DNA of 64,000 nucleotides from Brienomyrus brachyistius (Eukaryota; Chordata; Actinopteri; Osteoglossiformes; Mormyridae): assembly GCF_023856365.1 (NCBI RefSeq), contig NC_064548.1:15359642-15423641 (forward strand), written 5' to 3'. Shown piece by piece: positions 28,401-43,400 of this stretch. The stretch's first letter is position 1. Every line of letters starts with the position of its first letter. The translations under genes were made by a program, and so were the position numbers. The notes under the pieces were generated by a model, which saw nothing but the letters and a program-made list of their open reading frames with translations, was not told the DNA's origin and searched no databases.

Positions 28401-31400
28401 CCTCCATCAGATAGGAGACTAAAAATAGGGACCGCGGCTATTTGTTCTGCCAGCAGGTCATATGTGAAATGTACCCATGGCAGAGCGGAAACCAGGCTTT
28501 GACACTGATTGTTTTTAGCCGCACATAATGACCTTATTATCCACCTGTGGCAAGTGTCCTGATCTGCCCTGAGCAGCCCAAGAGGTGCCAATACATGTGT
28601 GGGCTTTCGTAACCTCAGCACGGACATTGTACTCCAGCAGAAAGCTGCCTTTCATAAACACTGTTATACAACTTCACAGGGTACATTGGAAAATATATAT
28701 ATGTTTGTTATATATATATATATATAACAAAAGAACTCGATGGAATTAAAACTTTGTTTGCTTTTAACTTATGTGTTCAATGTCTGATAGAAAACATTTG
28801 TTTTTGTAAAAAGCAGGTACTGTACTGTTTTGCTTAATTTTTCTTTTAAATCAACGTGCAAGCCTTACTTCTGAATTGCTTAATATTGGAAAAATCTACA
28901 TTCTACAAGGATGTTCCTTGAGTTACGGTAAGGATTTTGCAGTCCAGTGAAATGGATCTGCTGTGTTTCGTACTCAGAACATGGCTTTGGGTACCGCAGT
29001 GTATAGGAAGTCAGACCTTGCTCATGTCCCTGTACTTATCATCCAGGGCTGCAGAGGCCGACGCCAGCTGATGATGAGATTGACCAGCTCTATGCCCTTG
29101 AGTCTTGAAGCAGTTGGATGGTGGAAGCAGCACTCCAGTATGTGCCATCTTGTACTTATACATTTGATTGATGAGGATGTTCTCACTGGCTGTCCAGAGA
29201 AAAGAGCGAAATAACCTGGATATACATTGGCTCCAGATGTGAGGCTGAGATCATGTGGAAATTCACATCATATGGCTATTACCAGCATCGAGGCCATTGA
29301 GAATTGGCCTATCTACCATGGAAGCTTCCGAAAAGAGCCCCTCTCCACGAGCCCCACTTGAACGACGCTTTCCGTAGAAACCCCCCAGGAGGACAGTGTT
29401 CGATGCAAAAATATCGGTCATGTGTGGGAGTTGATGAATTGACTCAGTGAAAGAAAATAAATTGAGACATACATGTTTAGCACTAATTAAAACAAGTGTC
29501 CAGGGTAATTATCTCTGCACATCAAAATTACAAGAGTGTTAACTATTCCAACCCTGATTCCATTGAATCCCACCCAAGCTAAACTGACCTTTCATTCTTA
29601 AAAATGGTGAAATAAATATTCTGGCTGAAGTGTGTTCATAGAGTCCTCTCAACATTGTTGTGATGATGTTAATCAATGTCCCCAGTGAGACTTGTTTTTT
29701 GTGCATCTCGAGCCACCCTCTCCCTCTGTCCCACGTCATTCTCCAAATCGGTACCTGTTCCTCGAATCTTCAATTAATATCCGAACAAACATACGGGTGA
29801 CAGACCAAAACCCCATAAAACAGGGCCCAATGCGACAGAAAGCCTCACACATTGTTAATGAGCGAATCTGACTTCCCAAAGATGTTAATTATGGTGGGCA
29901 ATTAACGTCTTTCCTTGTCTGCAAGTATTTTGGCATGATTATGAATGCGTCCCAATCCTCGTAGCACATCAGCATTTTTTGTAATGCACGTTGCTGACAC
30001 AAACAAATTTTGTGCCTGTGGACAAACATTTAACCAAATTGTTTTACATTCTTAGACAACTTCAGACTTTAAAGAAAAGATTCAGATGTAAGAAATGAGG
30101 GACGAGCTGAAGTAAGACTTACATTTCATCACAAGGAGAAGGCTTTGGGGGAAGTTGTCCTTGTTTCTCTCTAGTAATCCTGTGAGGTCGTAGGTTGTCT
30201 AGCCACCCAAGGACAGGGAAACAAGTCACCACTTTAAACGTGAAATAACACATTTTGATAAAATGTACTTCTTACCAAGGTTTTGTAGCTATTAAAACAG
30301 AATTGGGTAGCAATAACTAAACAGAGAGAATTATATACATATAGTAATATACATTTATAATATTTATATACATATCTGTATATAAATAAAACCCATTATT
30401 ATTTTGTTACTGTGCCAACACACATATTTATGATGCTAGATGTTTTATGGGGAATTGCTGACTGCTGGTAAAATACCTCACTGAAGCGCGTACTGTAGTA
30501 CTATTCCAGCGAGTTAGCTCTGCTGTCAAGAAATATGGTGGAAAATGGATTTTTATGGCCCGCACACATGGGCCAGAAAACCATGGGTGGTCAGGGAAAA
30601 CTCAGCAGAGAATGTAAACTACTTAGTCAACGGGAATCACCTCTAGTGGAACTGCAAACAAGCTTCTGTCCCTCAGAATGGGAACACATAAGCTACTGAG
30701 GTACTGTCCGGAGCTATTTCACATAACAGGAGATTTCGCAGATACGAATGGAGCTTGTCAACCAATCACCACACGTGGAAGTTCTTCTTAGTTAGTCTGA
30801 TGCTCTCAGCAGAAATGTGTGGCACAGAATGTGAGGAGCCAACACCAAGACGTCCAAAATGCACGAAAGACTGTGAGCAAGATACATGTTACTACTGAAA
30901 AATGTGCGTATGCAGTGCATCAAATATATCTTGTGTTGTAAACTCTGTTTTTTAAAAAAATTATTAAAACAAACTGGAAAACTCGTACCTGGTCTTCTGA
31001 AGGATTCAGTCTGTAGCACATAACATTTTATTGCTATCTTGGTAGATATAGCACCAACGGAACAGTAATAGAACTCTATGATTTACTCTGCTAGGCCCTA
31101 ATGTCTGTGATTCGCTATTATTAATATTTAAACAGAAAGCACGAATTTTACACTGTGTAATTTGCATGTGTTTTATGATGTCATATTTTAGCATCCACAC
31201 CTTTTACATCTTCTGTCAGAAGTTATATTTTGATGTCGACATGGACATCTCTACCAAAAGAAAGAGAGTCAGCAATGTGTTTCTGAAAAAGTAAAAAGAA
31301 AAGTTTCTTATATAAGCATGGATTCAATTACCTTTACCCATCCAGATCTGTGAATTAGACTTTCATGGTTTCGGTCATTCGCAAGCCGTGAACAATTAAA

Positions 31401-34400
31401 TGGGAATATTTTTGGAGCTTGCGAGAGATCTCCGAAACTCACAGAAGACACCAACCCAAAAATATACAAACTAAACTGAAAATGATTTTGATCAGCTAAA
31501 ATCATAATATATAAAAATGATTGTTATTTAATATTTGTTAGTGTATGCACATACTGCGTCTTTAATATTAATATCATTCACAGATTTTCACATTTGCGGG
31601 GACCTTCCACGCCTAACCCTCTTGAATATGGCGGGATGACTGTATATATAAAACATTCTTTTTGTGTTTGAAAAGTTTATGACAAGTGAAAGATAAATTT
31701 CTCTTATAATGGGCAAGGTAATAATATGTGTCTAATGCTGTTGATTCAAAATAATATGCTGTCTGAATGGTAGGAGCAGGTGGCCACACCAAACTCACCG
31801 TGCCGGCATAGTGAGTGACGGTGAATGTGGGCCCCTGGCTCCCCGCTGGAGGGTTGCCATTACTGTCTTTGGGGGATAGGAGTACCCCAGCCGCACTGGC
31901 GGCATCCTGGTTGGCCTGCAGCCTCCTGTAGAAAGCCGGGTCCTCTGGACAGAAGCTGCGACTCTCCACATGGAGGACAGAGAACAGACCGTGGGGTGCC
32001 TGGGGAGAGTGGAGGAAAGGCTCACAAAGGATCCCCTCACATCCCTGTGGATTACTGAGTGCTGTGTCACAGCCTGGTCACAATGACCTGAATGTACTGT
32101 ACGGGCATTAACCATATCGACAGAGACGGGAACTTTAGGACCTCGTAAAAAACATCTACAAAATTTATATCCTGAGCCCCCAGACTATGCAGTGCCCATA
32201 CCAAGATATAAAGGGGAATCATTGTGTCATTATATAGCATGCAGTTACTGAATTCTCTCATATTGTACATTATAGTCATTCCTCTATAAAAGGGCAATAA
32301 AATTGTCATTTCTCATAAATTATATCCCATGATAACCATGAAATATGTCTAAAAACCTACACATTTAAACGATAACACTAACGACATATGATAAAAACTT
32401 CTCCTTGTATGACATATAAAATGTGGAGAACAATAATGTTTGTGGAGGATCAGTGAGAGCAGAGCCTGACTGGCATGTTCCTGCATCTTTAGTCATGCGA
32501 GCAAAGAGTGTTCTTCGTGAGAGACTGATTCTAATACCTGGAAAAAGAAATCTAGAATGGAGGACTGGTTTCTAGGATGGTACAAAGTTTCCATAGCAAC
32601 TCCTTCCTGTAGACAGTCCCTCTGCTCGTCCACGAAAAGTACTTCCATCATATATTGGTGGATCTTCTCATCGGTCATGTTGACACAGAGCTATAGAGAT
32701 ACATACAAATGCTGATATTTAATATTAAACATTGGTAGCTTAATCATCAAAGCAAGGTTTTATCCGTGACATTTTGCACATTTAACATGTTAAACATAAT
32801 AATTGCTGTAGCTCAGAGAGTCCAAAACTAAACACGGTTGCAAACCCAATATATATATCAGAAACAAATCCATAGATTAAAACACATAAAAAGCATATTT
32901 AAAGCCATCTAAGCACAAATATTCTGCATATTTTATTCAGTCTCAATCCTTGGCAGGTGCAGGTGGAGTACGTAATTTAAAGCCGCAATATCTGAAGCAC
33001 CATTTACTTGTTATTTATTAATTGACGGGGAGAAGCAAACTTATAACATCTGGGACCACTTCAGCGCAGATTTATGGTGTGTTGTGGTGCTGCATTAGGA
33101 GAACAAACTAATGCCACAAACCCAGCACAGAACAGTATTTACAAAACGGTTTCTGCCATCATGTAAAAAAAAGACCAAAAAAAAAATCACATTATTGCTA
33201 TTTTGTTTTATGGGGAAGCCAGTATTTAGTCACAGGCCACTTTGGGCCTTGAGATCATTAAATGTCCAAGGAGGATAACCTTGCTTCACCTGCTGCTACT
33301 TTACCAACCCTGTCATGTTTATAGGCTATTGGAGACGTACAAATGAGGAGGGAGGGGAGTTTTAGGAGGGGTTTGGGGAGGGGGGAGGTGATGTAATGGA
33401 GCTTTTATTAGTGCACATAAAGTCCCCCGTCTGGAAGAGAGTAAACCCCAGAGGACACCTCCCCTATTTATTTATTTGTTTTTCAAAACAACCACTCCTC
33501 GGGGAACTTAAGGCACTCTAGGGTTACACGCTGTTAAGCTTAGTGTTACACACACGCCTGCAACCGCTTGCCAATCCTGTCTGCCTTCTGCTCAGGATAC
33601 ACTCTCTTCCAATATGTGCGCGGTCCCCCACGTCAGCAACTATTACAGGTTCTGATGAAACATCCCAACAGTGACACCTCCGGCATCCCCCTTCCAACAC
33701 CTACAGCCCGTCATTTTTTTTCTCCAAATTTCACAGAAAACAAGGATAGTTGTTCCTTAGCAAAACACTGCGCCACATACCAAAACCATCGTTTCATTTT
33801 ATGGACTAGAAAATAGCACCTCAATCACATGCAGTCATTTACACATTTCCCTCAACGGAGTAGAAAGTCATCATATAGGATCTAATTAGCAAGTACTTAA
33901 GGGTGTAGCTCCTAACTGCTAATATAAACCGTCTATATATATATAGACACTTTACAGCCTTGCTTTATCTATTGAGATGGGATTAATAAGACCATAGACT
34001 CCAGTTAGTGAAGAGGTTATTGGTATGAAGCACAGTTGATAGTGGTTTGTGTAGGACATTGGTAATGAACGCAATGAGTGGATTTATCCACTACAAGAAA
34101 GAGTTGTAAGGGTTCCATCACTAACATAGAAGATTGGATTCACTAATGCTGTGGTTCACTAAACAGACCTATTTGAGTTATTCCCCAATGATGCAAAATT
34201 CACACTTGTTCACTCACGTTATCTTAGCTTAATCATGTTGAATCTGTCTGTGTTTCTCTGGTGACTTATTATGGTATATTGAGGATAAAAGAGTGACTGA
34301 GCAGGGACGGGGGTTAGGGTTCGAGGAACTTTGAGAAGAAACTTGTTACTGATCCAAGTCTTAAATGAGGGACTGATTTTGTACTGTAGAGTAAGCTTAC

Positions 34401-37400
34401 AAAGATGTCTGATTGACATGGGAAAATCTGATGTTGTATGATGACTCGCTAATTCCAGCCAATTGAGTAAACACTACAGTTTGAACTCACTTCAGGTGCT
34501 TCTGTTTATCATACAAGGTGTAAGAACCTTTTTAAATGTCATAAGCTTTTTATATGTTCTTTGGAAGGGGGGTATTCGATCCTCCATCAACAGTCACGCA
34601 AAACCATCCTGGAGATTGACATCAGCTCCTCTCTCTCTGCTTAGCGATCCACAGGGGAGCTTGTGTAAGCATTTCTCTCCTCAGACAGCCTGTGATTTAG
34701 AGCACTGCCATAGTGCTGCTGGTAAGGTTTTCAGAAGGCACCCACACAAGCACTATCGTGTGTCTCAGCTACAGGAAGCAGGTGCTGAAGAGAGACGCGG
34801 TAAATATACACGTCACGGGCGGAAATGATTAAGAGGCTGTAGATCCCTGGTAAGAACAACGAAGGCAACGATGATCCTGCTGGTAATCTCAGGCACCTAC
34901 TACAGCCCCGTGGGCTGGGATCAGAGCTTATCATCCTCCTAGCTCTTCTTAGAGTGGATTTAAATGATGAAACAAAGAACATACTGACTCCCTCTCCACT
35001 TCAGAACAGAATTACAAAGAGTCGAATATGTAATCTTGGTTTATTCTTGCTTATTCTGGTTTTATGTGAAAGTCATAGCAAGGCACTTTTATTCCGAGTA
35101 AGATCCAAAAAGTGCACAGAGCGCTGGGTCTCCACAGGGGGACTCACCCACAGCTCGGCCGCACTGACAGTAACTCTGTAAGTCTCTCGCACATGGACAC
35201 TTCCTGGGAACTAAGTGAAATATGTGCATATTCTCCAAGTTTCTCTTTTCTTCTGTTTTTTGGGAGGTGGCCATGAGCAGGGAGTGGGGTGGGATTGGCC
35301 GTGTCGCACAGGGACCCAACCAGTCACAGTTCCTTCTTAAGAATTAAGAAACCACTGGAATCTGCAAGGCACTATCGAGTACGGACCAGGCCTGACAGTT
35401 TCTGCATTTCCTAGACGGCCTGTGTGAAATTCCTTGGAGCCTCCAAGCCCAGCTGTGGAAAAAAAAAAAATCACTCGCTCAGCACTCGAGTCTTCCTACT
35501 GGAGGAGGTGACCACATTCCCAATAGGCTGTCAAGACCACATCAAGGTCTGTCTCCCAGGCAGGGCAATGCTCAGGCGTCTTCCGAAAGCACAATTACAT
35601 GCTTTGTTGCAAAGAAGACTATAGATATAATTCTTAGAAATATAACCGTAGGCTTTGCTGTGAAGGTTTCTGGGTAGGATGTGTTTGAGCAGAATTACAT
35701 GCTTTTAAAAACGTGTGTTTATGTGGTGGTGAAATTGCTAACAGAGCACTAATCTAGACATAAAATTAAACAGGGTGACTAAAAAAGATTAAGGAACTGC
35801 ACACACTTCTGAATCATCGCAAACCCAGCGAGCTGAAGAAACCTCAAAAGTCGGTTTGTAGTAAACAAGTTAAAATATCTGTGATGAAATGATGATTTTG
35901 AGCTGGTGAGATGCAGAATTTTGGAGGTTTACTGATGTATAATGATTCATTTTTTAATTAAATAGCTTAGTGGTTCCATCCATCTATCCATCTTGTGTAA
36001 CCGCTTGTCCTATTCAGGGACACATGGGTCCGGAGCCGGTCCCAGAGGCTATGGGCGCAAGGCAGGGAACAGCCCAGCGTGGGGCGCCAACCCATCACAG
36101 GGCAGTTTCCTGGTTGTTTAGTAGATGCTTCTTCCTAAAGCAATATATAAGGCTTAGAATTGCGCACTTTGCACAATTACACAACTGGCAATTTAATGAA
36201 GCAACTCAGGTTAAACACCTCGCTTAAGGTTACAAGAACAGTAGACTATTTCATAACTGAAAATACTGCCATCTGAGGGGCGGAACTAAGGAATATGAAT
36301 CTCACAATGGCAAAGGTGTAGAAACATTAGAACAGAAGTAGTATGATAGGAAAACGAATAGAGGAGCATAGAGAGCAAAAATAATTAAGGTTCATCAGAT
36401 GGAAAAAAACATAGGTGACAAAAAATAGAATTTGTTTTTTTTTTTTCCCCTTCTGACCTTTTGCGGTTATTTAATTACAGAACAAGTTGCAGCGGCAGGT
36501 AATCAGTGTTGGGGGGTGGGGGGTCTTTACCTGTTCAAAGCTATTCTTCTGGAAATCTTCAAAACCGAAAATGTCCAAAATATCAATTTCGAGTCCGGAA
36601 TTACTGCAAAAGAAGGATGCAAAAAAAAAAAGCTTAGAACAGTATCTGCACATGAGTCAGAAAGAAATGCAGCTTTATTATTTATTGGGTGGGGGATGAT
36701 ATAGGAAATGCAGCCTGAGGGTGGAGAGAACAGAGAGTCCGTGAGATGCTACCTTGGGGCACATGGATTCAGAGCATCATACATCTATATATCAGATTCT
36801 GCATCACCAGAAATCAATGGCTTTAAATCACACCAAACACAACGTGTCCATTGTTAATTAAAAATCAGTTCCAAGTAGCCAGTCCTTGTTCTTTAACAAT
36901 GATAAACTTAAACATATTCAAATAAAATGATACAGAAATACGTTGTAAAATAATAATTGGACAACACTTTGATGAAAGACTATGAGATCAGGTTTGCTGA
37001 GAACAAGTTGTTATTGGCTTATTTTATTATTATTGTAATTATTATTATTGTTGTAATTATTATTATTATTATTGTCACTATTATTATAATTGGTGTTGTA
37101 AATAATAATAATAATGATATATTTTGATAGCTATTTCTCTTCAGGTGCACTTTGTTCACATTCATCGTAAGACATTGCTTAATAGCTTTTCTTTTTTCTT
37201 ATAAAAAATGCTGTAATGCATATGGCGTTTTGACCACAAAACTAACTGCCTTGTATAGACGCTCCTCTACTTACAAATTTTCAACTTCCGAACTTTCAGA
37301 CATACAAACAAAAAGGTCCAAACTGTGTTCCTTTGGCTCCCGTTTCCTGTCTGGAACATTTTTTTCCTGCGCGCCAATTCCGCCTAGTACGACTTCTGGC

Positions 37401-40400
37401 CGCTACTCCCACCGCGCAGCAGCGTAGCGTGCGTACTCCCAGCATCCTACTTCTATGTACTTGCGTATACCCTTAAAATGATGTTGAATAACAACTTACG
37501 AACATTTCAAGTTTCGAACGGCTGTTCGGAGCGTATCTTAGCCATAAGTAGAGGAGCGTCTGCAATTTTTCAAAGTAAAGAACACCAAATTCATAATGCA
37601 TTCACATTTAGCTATTTGCGTAACAGCCATTAAGGAAAAGGACTTTACTCGCCCTCTTCTAAGTCTACAGACAGAGGGGTAAGGAATCCTGTGTATTCAT
37701 TCTATACGTATCCGACTGAACGGTCCGAAGCATTCCAACAAAATATCTTGTCGATATATCAAAATGTGCCTGGGGTCTTATGGGATTACAGAGGTCTTTA
37801 ACCCTTATGACAGCTCTCTATCTGAGCTGCCAATGCACACAAACAAATAAGACAGGCTTCCCCACGTCTACACCTGCCGGTCCCCTTGGACTTCTCCTTG
37901 GGCTCGCTAGAAACATCAACTGGATCGGGAATGTCGGTCTCAGAGATAGCATACAGTCCATAATTGCTATGACAATGACTATGGGCTGGCAGAATGACTC
38001 TGCAGCAGCTCAGGACCATCAACGGCACCAGGACACTACCCTTCCGCCGACTGAACTGCATGTGGTTTGTAATCTCATAGACTAATGAGAACAAATCAGC
38101 CTTTCCGTTTGGTACCTTCTGTCCCTCTCTTGATCCTGCAGGTGACGGTTGATGATATTCACCAGGAAGCTGAAGAGATGATCGTATAAAGACTTAGCCA
38201 GGCAATCCCTGTAGCTGCTGGACATCTCCACCGTGTGTCGCCTTATGATGACATCACCTGGAGAACGGATGAAGATAAACAGGAAATGTGAAGTAGGATG
38301 AACTGCACCAGGGTTTCGGTGATAGAGGATCCCAACAAGTCAAAATAAGTCTTGATTATTATGGCTGTTAGGATCAAACAAAATGATAAGCAGCCAGCAT
38401 GTCAACACTGATGTGCAATTTCCTTCAATTTTAGGATGCACCTTGGTTAACACAAGCTGAGATCCTGCAGTTGGCACAATAAATAATAAAACCAGCCTCT
38501 TTTTTATAACCAGAAGTTCACCAAGCAAACAACTGGCAGTGCAGATGTGTTATGGGCATTTATAAACTGGATCCTGAGTGCACACTCTCACCCAGCCAAA
38601 GGGGTCGCCGTGTTCCAAAAAAGGGATTTGCTCCCTGTTACTTTACTACAGGTGTTACGTCACATCGATTGGGTGGAACGGATGGAGACCGTGAGTGAGT
38701 AACGATGGCTACGTTGCACTCGCACAGGGGCAAGTTCAACTGGCGGGTAATAAGGCCGCAATTAAGGCACCTGAAGGATGGGGGGAGCATTTCTGCAGGC
38801 AGAGAGAGCAAGAAGAGGTGCTGCTAACGAGTGAGGAAGAACTTCAAAGGCATGCTGACAGGCAGGAAGAGGGGAAGACTGGTCTGGGTAGGATAAAACG
38901 TACAAGCAACTGACAGTGACAAAGACTGCAACGTGACAGAAAGGCCTGACGGCGCCTATTAGGCGGCACCCCAGCCGTCCCCTAACTTACAGATCAGGGA
39001 TGATTATTTCATTATTATTTATCATTCTTTATTTTTATACTGCTGACTCTAAGTGCCATATTTATTGTCATCCTTATGCCGATTTTACTTGAATGTGTCA
39101 CATTACGCCATAACAAACTCCCTGTACCTGAGCTGTACAGGGCGAATATAGTTGATTTTGAATCTGATGTCATGCATGAGGGGGCGGAGCTTGCGAACAG
39201 GAATGATCTGTCTTATTGGTGCAGATGTCTGCATGCATCTTTCTGCACCAACATGACGGGCATGTGATGCTGGAGAATCTCTTGGCCGGCTGCGTCATGG
39301 CTTCGGTGAATTTGTCCCCTTCTCCTTCTCCTTTCCCCCCGCCCGTGTTAGACCATTGCCGCGGGCAGTGTTTGCTCTGCTCGCGTCACGGAACAGGGGA
39401 TGTGATGTCCCATCCCAGCGTGCCAGTTACCTTTAATGTGTGTCACGTCTGATGTCAGGGCGGTGCTCAGGTCCTCGGGGCTCACCTGCAACATGTCTGA
39501 CACTGAAGAGAGGGATAACGTTAATCACATGACTGACACTCGCTCAGACTTAGCTCTCGCTATTCGTCAGGTCCTGGTGCTCCTTAATTACCCATTTTAA
39601 TATTAAACCTGTTAATTCAAGAGCAAAGTTCCAAAGCTCACTCAGTCTATTTTTTGTTTCTTTTGAGACATTATTGTGAGCCAAAACTCACTCAGTCCTT
39701 ACGTCATTCAGCATTCAACTTTCCATAAATTTCCTAAACTCACTAAGTCCACGGAAATATTCCTCAAAAACTATCCCATGGACTGTGTGAGTTTTAGAAA
39801 TATGTTCTTCAATTACACTCTACTTAGAGCCACGTTTGAAGATAAACAGATTGCACACTTTACAACGTGGTCCCCCGCAGTCCATTACCTGTAACGCACT
39901 GAATTACAGGCGATCGATTTCACGATGCCTATTTATCAATCTAGTAAAAACATTTAATATTCCCAGAGTGCTGCCTGTTGGTGAGGCTGCATCACTGTCG
40001 GCCCCCCCTTCATCGGACGTCAGCGGCGATGACTTATCGCGGCCCCGGCAACAGCTGCCCCCGTCAGCTTCCACTCGGAACAGAATGAGCAACACCGTGG
40101 CAGCCCGTGATGTCACTTGTTTACCATCTTCCAAGTCGCCGCTTACTGTAATGCAGGCGTTACATAAAGTAATAAATTATTATTTGAACCTAGCGGGGTC
40201 TGTGAGTAATGCCGCGTGGAATGAGTCAGGCATCCCAGAGAGCATGTGACTGCTTTCCTGCACAGATCTGCTGGAGTGAGTGGCAGCTCCTGCTCAGAGC
40301 AGCTGCCGCGGGAGATGTTAGGGCGGCCGAGTGAAGCCGGGTCTGTGAGACCCCCCCCCCCCCCCCCACTCCACCCCTACCAAGCCACCCGCAGCACCAG

Positions 40401-43400
40401 ACAGTGGGACCCCTGAGGGGTGAACAGCGGCCGCCCTTCATGACACTGACCTCGTTCTAGCATCCGGGAATCCAGCACAGATGCGTCGTCCTCATCTGGC
40501 GTACCAGTGAAGCACAGGTCCCCTAACAGCAGGATTGCCGAGAGAAGCACGAACAGGTTCTCCACATCCTGAAAAAACACACGACACAACGTCTATGAAT
40601 CAGCGTATTTCTGCCCCCCTCCCCCAGTTAACATAAAGGTAGGAAAAGCTAATGTCTAACAGGTAAAACATCGTGACAACGCGTGATGTTGACATGACAG
40701 AGGTTTGGACTAGGAGACAGTAGGTAGATTTAAAAACACGTGTGTTTCTAATAGGTGATCTGGTGAACACCCAGGCTGTTCCTGCTATGGGATCATGAGA
40801 TAAGATTAGGATCATAAGGACACTGGAGGTGATTCCAGAGAGGGTTAGCACCCCGCGGTCTGGCTGCAGGTCAGAGGCTTCACTAGTAGCACATGATCAT
40901 GGCATCCAGCAGAGCTCAGGCTCCAGAACATTCCGTCACTGTGGTGTCAGGACCTCCAGAAGACCCTCTCATGTTCACCATTTCATCGTTCATACGCATC
41001 CTGAGTATCTTCTCCTCTGTGTGTGTATCTAATGCCTGCCTCTCATTGACACGGTGCATCTGCGTGCACTAGGTACAGTATATGAACCGTGGCTGGATAA
41101 TTTGCTGCTCTGGGATGAGGGAAGTGCATTTCATCAGGCAGACATGCAGGTCTCCTCTCCTAGTTATGTCTCTTCAATATCCAGGACAGGCCTGCCCTGC
41201 CAACCCCACAGTGAATTCCCCAACACTGCACCTGCTCGCAACTGACAAACCTTCTTCTCATTTATCACCCTGGAAAAAGCCCTTGGAAAACACATCTCAG
41301 CACTTAAAGTGAGACATCCCATTTCAACGATAATCCTTTAACAGAGAGGTTAACCCCTCGCCTCCCGCCCCACCCCTCCTCCTCCCCACCCATTGCCACA
41401 GATGTCCTTGACCACAACGGAGGGCAGGTAATGGAATTCCCCATTATTCAGCGTTCCCATCTACGGCAGCGCTTTATGAAATTTGAAGAGATCCAACTTA
41501 GATAAGCAGGAACATTTGTTTAAGTTGACAGTTAGTGTAATGAACAAAGATGGGGAAAAAAGTTTAAGAGAGAATGAATGGAAACCTCATCCAGAAACCA
41601 CCCGTAACCTTCCTGAGCCTGAAGTACAGATATTAATGTTAATAACACTGAAGGATTTTATATGAGAAGGTGATTCCAAGGTCACCACAGAGAGATGTTC
41701 TCCATAAGGGTTAAATAAAATCTCAGAAGAATGACTGTCTGTCTATCATCATTTTCAAGCTGAAATACCAAATAATGTTATTTTGATTATTGAAGAAAGG
41801 TAACACCACAAGCAAAGGCTTTGCCACTAGATAGACGTGGAAATGGAAATGCAGGACATGGCAAGTGAGGAGCAACGGCCAGGGTCTAGAAGAGAGGATT
41901 ATGGGTAAATGAGATCAAATCAGGGAATGGGCATTGGATTCATGGTATCAGGGCGCATTGTGTAGAGGATTACAGTGCTGCAAGTAAGCAGTGCCCACAT
42001 TTGAGCAGGTGCGTCCACAGCCTGCATCTATGGTAATGAGCACCTGTGGTGACTACCCACGGAAACGGAATATGTCCAGAAAATATAACCCAGAACATGA
42101 CCCTCACATGTGATGAAGGGTGGGAAGGCCAGGTGACAGGCAGCTCCGGGAAACCTCTGCACCTGGACTTCAAAGCGCAGTGGCGCACATGATGCCACGC
42201 CCACCCGATAATTGGTGTGTTCTGAAGGAAACGCCGCACAGGAGGCGTCCATGCGTCTGTTTTTTTTTCAGCCAGCTCGCTGTCATAAAGAGCTGATTGG
42301 AGCAGCCATGCTGTCATGCAGTGCTGACTGAGGGAAAAAAATACTGATCGCAGGCGGCAATTGCGTAATCGGACTCGTCAAACACCCCATCGAAGGCTTC
42401 CAACTCCAGAAGATCACACGTCAGATCACTGCTACAGTCTGCATCAGTGGTTTTGAAAATTTGGTGCTTAGCAACTTTGTTTTATTTTAAGATATTAACC
42501 ATAAGCCAACTGCAACAGGTCAAAACGTGCCCGTCAGGGAATATGCATGGACAGAAGCGTGTTTGTTAACTGTGCGGGTCCGTGCTCCGCATGGGGGTGT
42601 GGGAACGAGCGCACATGGGGCTGTGCGTGACTGTAAGCGGCCGAAACCACGCTGAGCTCTGCGCATCCCGCATGTGCTTGTTGGGTGGGAGAGTGTGAGT
42701 GCGTGTGTGACCACGCTGCCCCCCCTCTGGTGACGCCCCATGCCCCCATACCCACCGGGACACTGAAGCCCACAACCTGCAGAGCTTGTCTCAGGGATGC
42801 CAGCCTTTCCCGGCTTTGCTCCTTAGGTACAGCCTCCTCCACCATGTCTCCTGGCGTGCCCTGACTCAGGTACCTGCAGAGCAAGCAAAGAGGCCGTGAG
42901 CAGCCACTCTCGCCATCAGATGTACCGGGGGTCACTGGACGCCAAAATCAGGCACTTAGGGTGGGGCGAGGTCTCCAGGAGAGCCGGGAACGCTGAAGCC
43001 TCAGTTCTCCTTTCCTTTCTTTTTTTCTGCTCAGATTGACTATGCGGTTATGGATGAAAAGGCCCATGATCCTCTGTAAGCATGCGGGGGTGTAAACGTC
43101 TGTCTGGGTCACCATTCGGCCATGACCGCAATCAGCAACGTGGACAGGAACTAAAATTATGGGTTTGACCCCCCCCACCCCTGGTCAGCAAAATCTCCCG
43201 AGCGGGTACTCCCCCACCCCTACCCCGATTGGCAAAATCTACTGGGGGGACACCCCATGAAATTTATTTCTGGCTACGGGCCTGACCACTGTGTGCGTTT
43301 ATTTGCTGTGGCCTAGTGGGGGCCTCTGATAGGTCTCCTGCAGCCTTGACAGAGGTGCCTGCATCACCGTGGAAGTAAAGGGGCCACAGCTGCTGCTGCT

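Noticed and set aside
31231..31240. VHVDIK-like peptide near 31215-31235 as the missing VxYxVxG exon
   Set aside because: No AG directly precedes it in the right phase and no GT donor follows.
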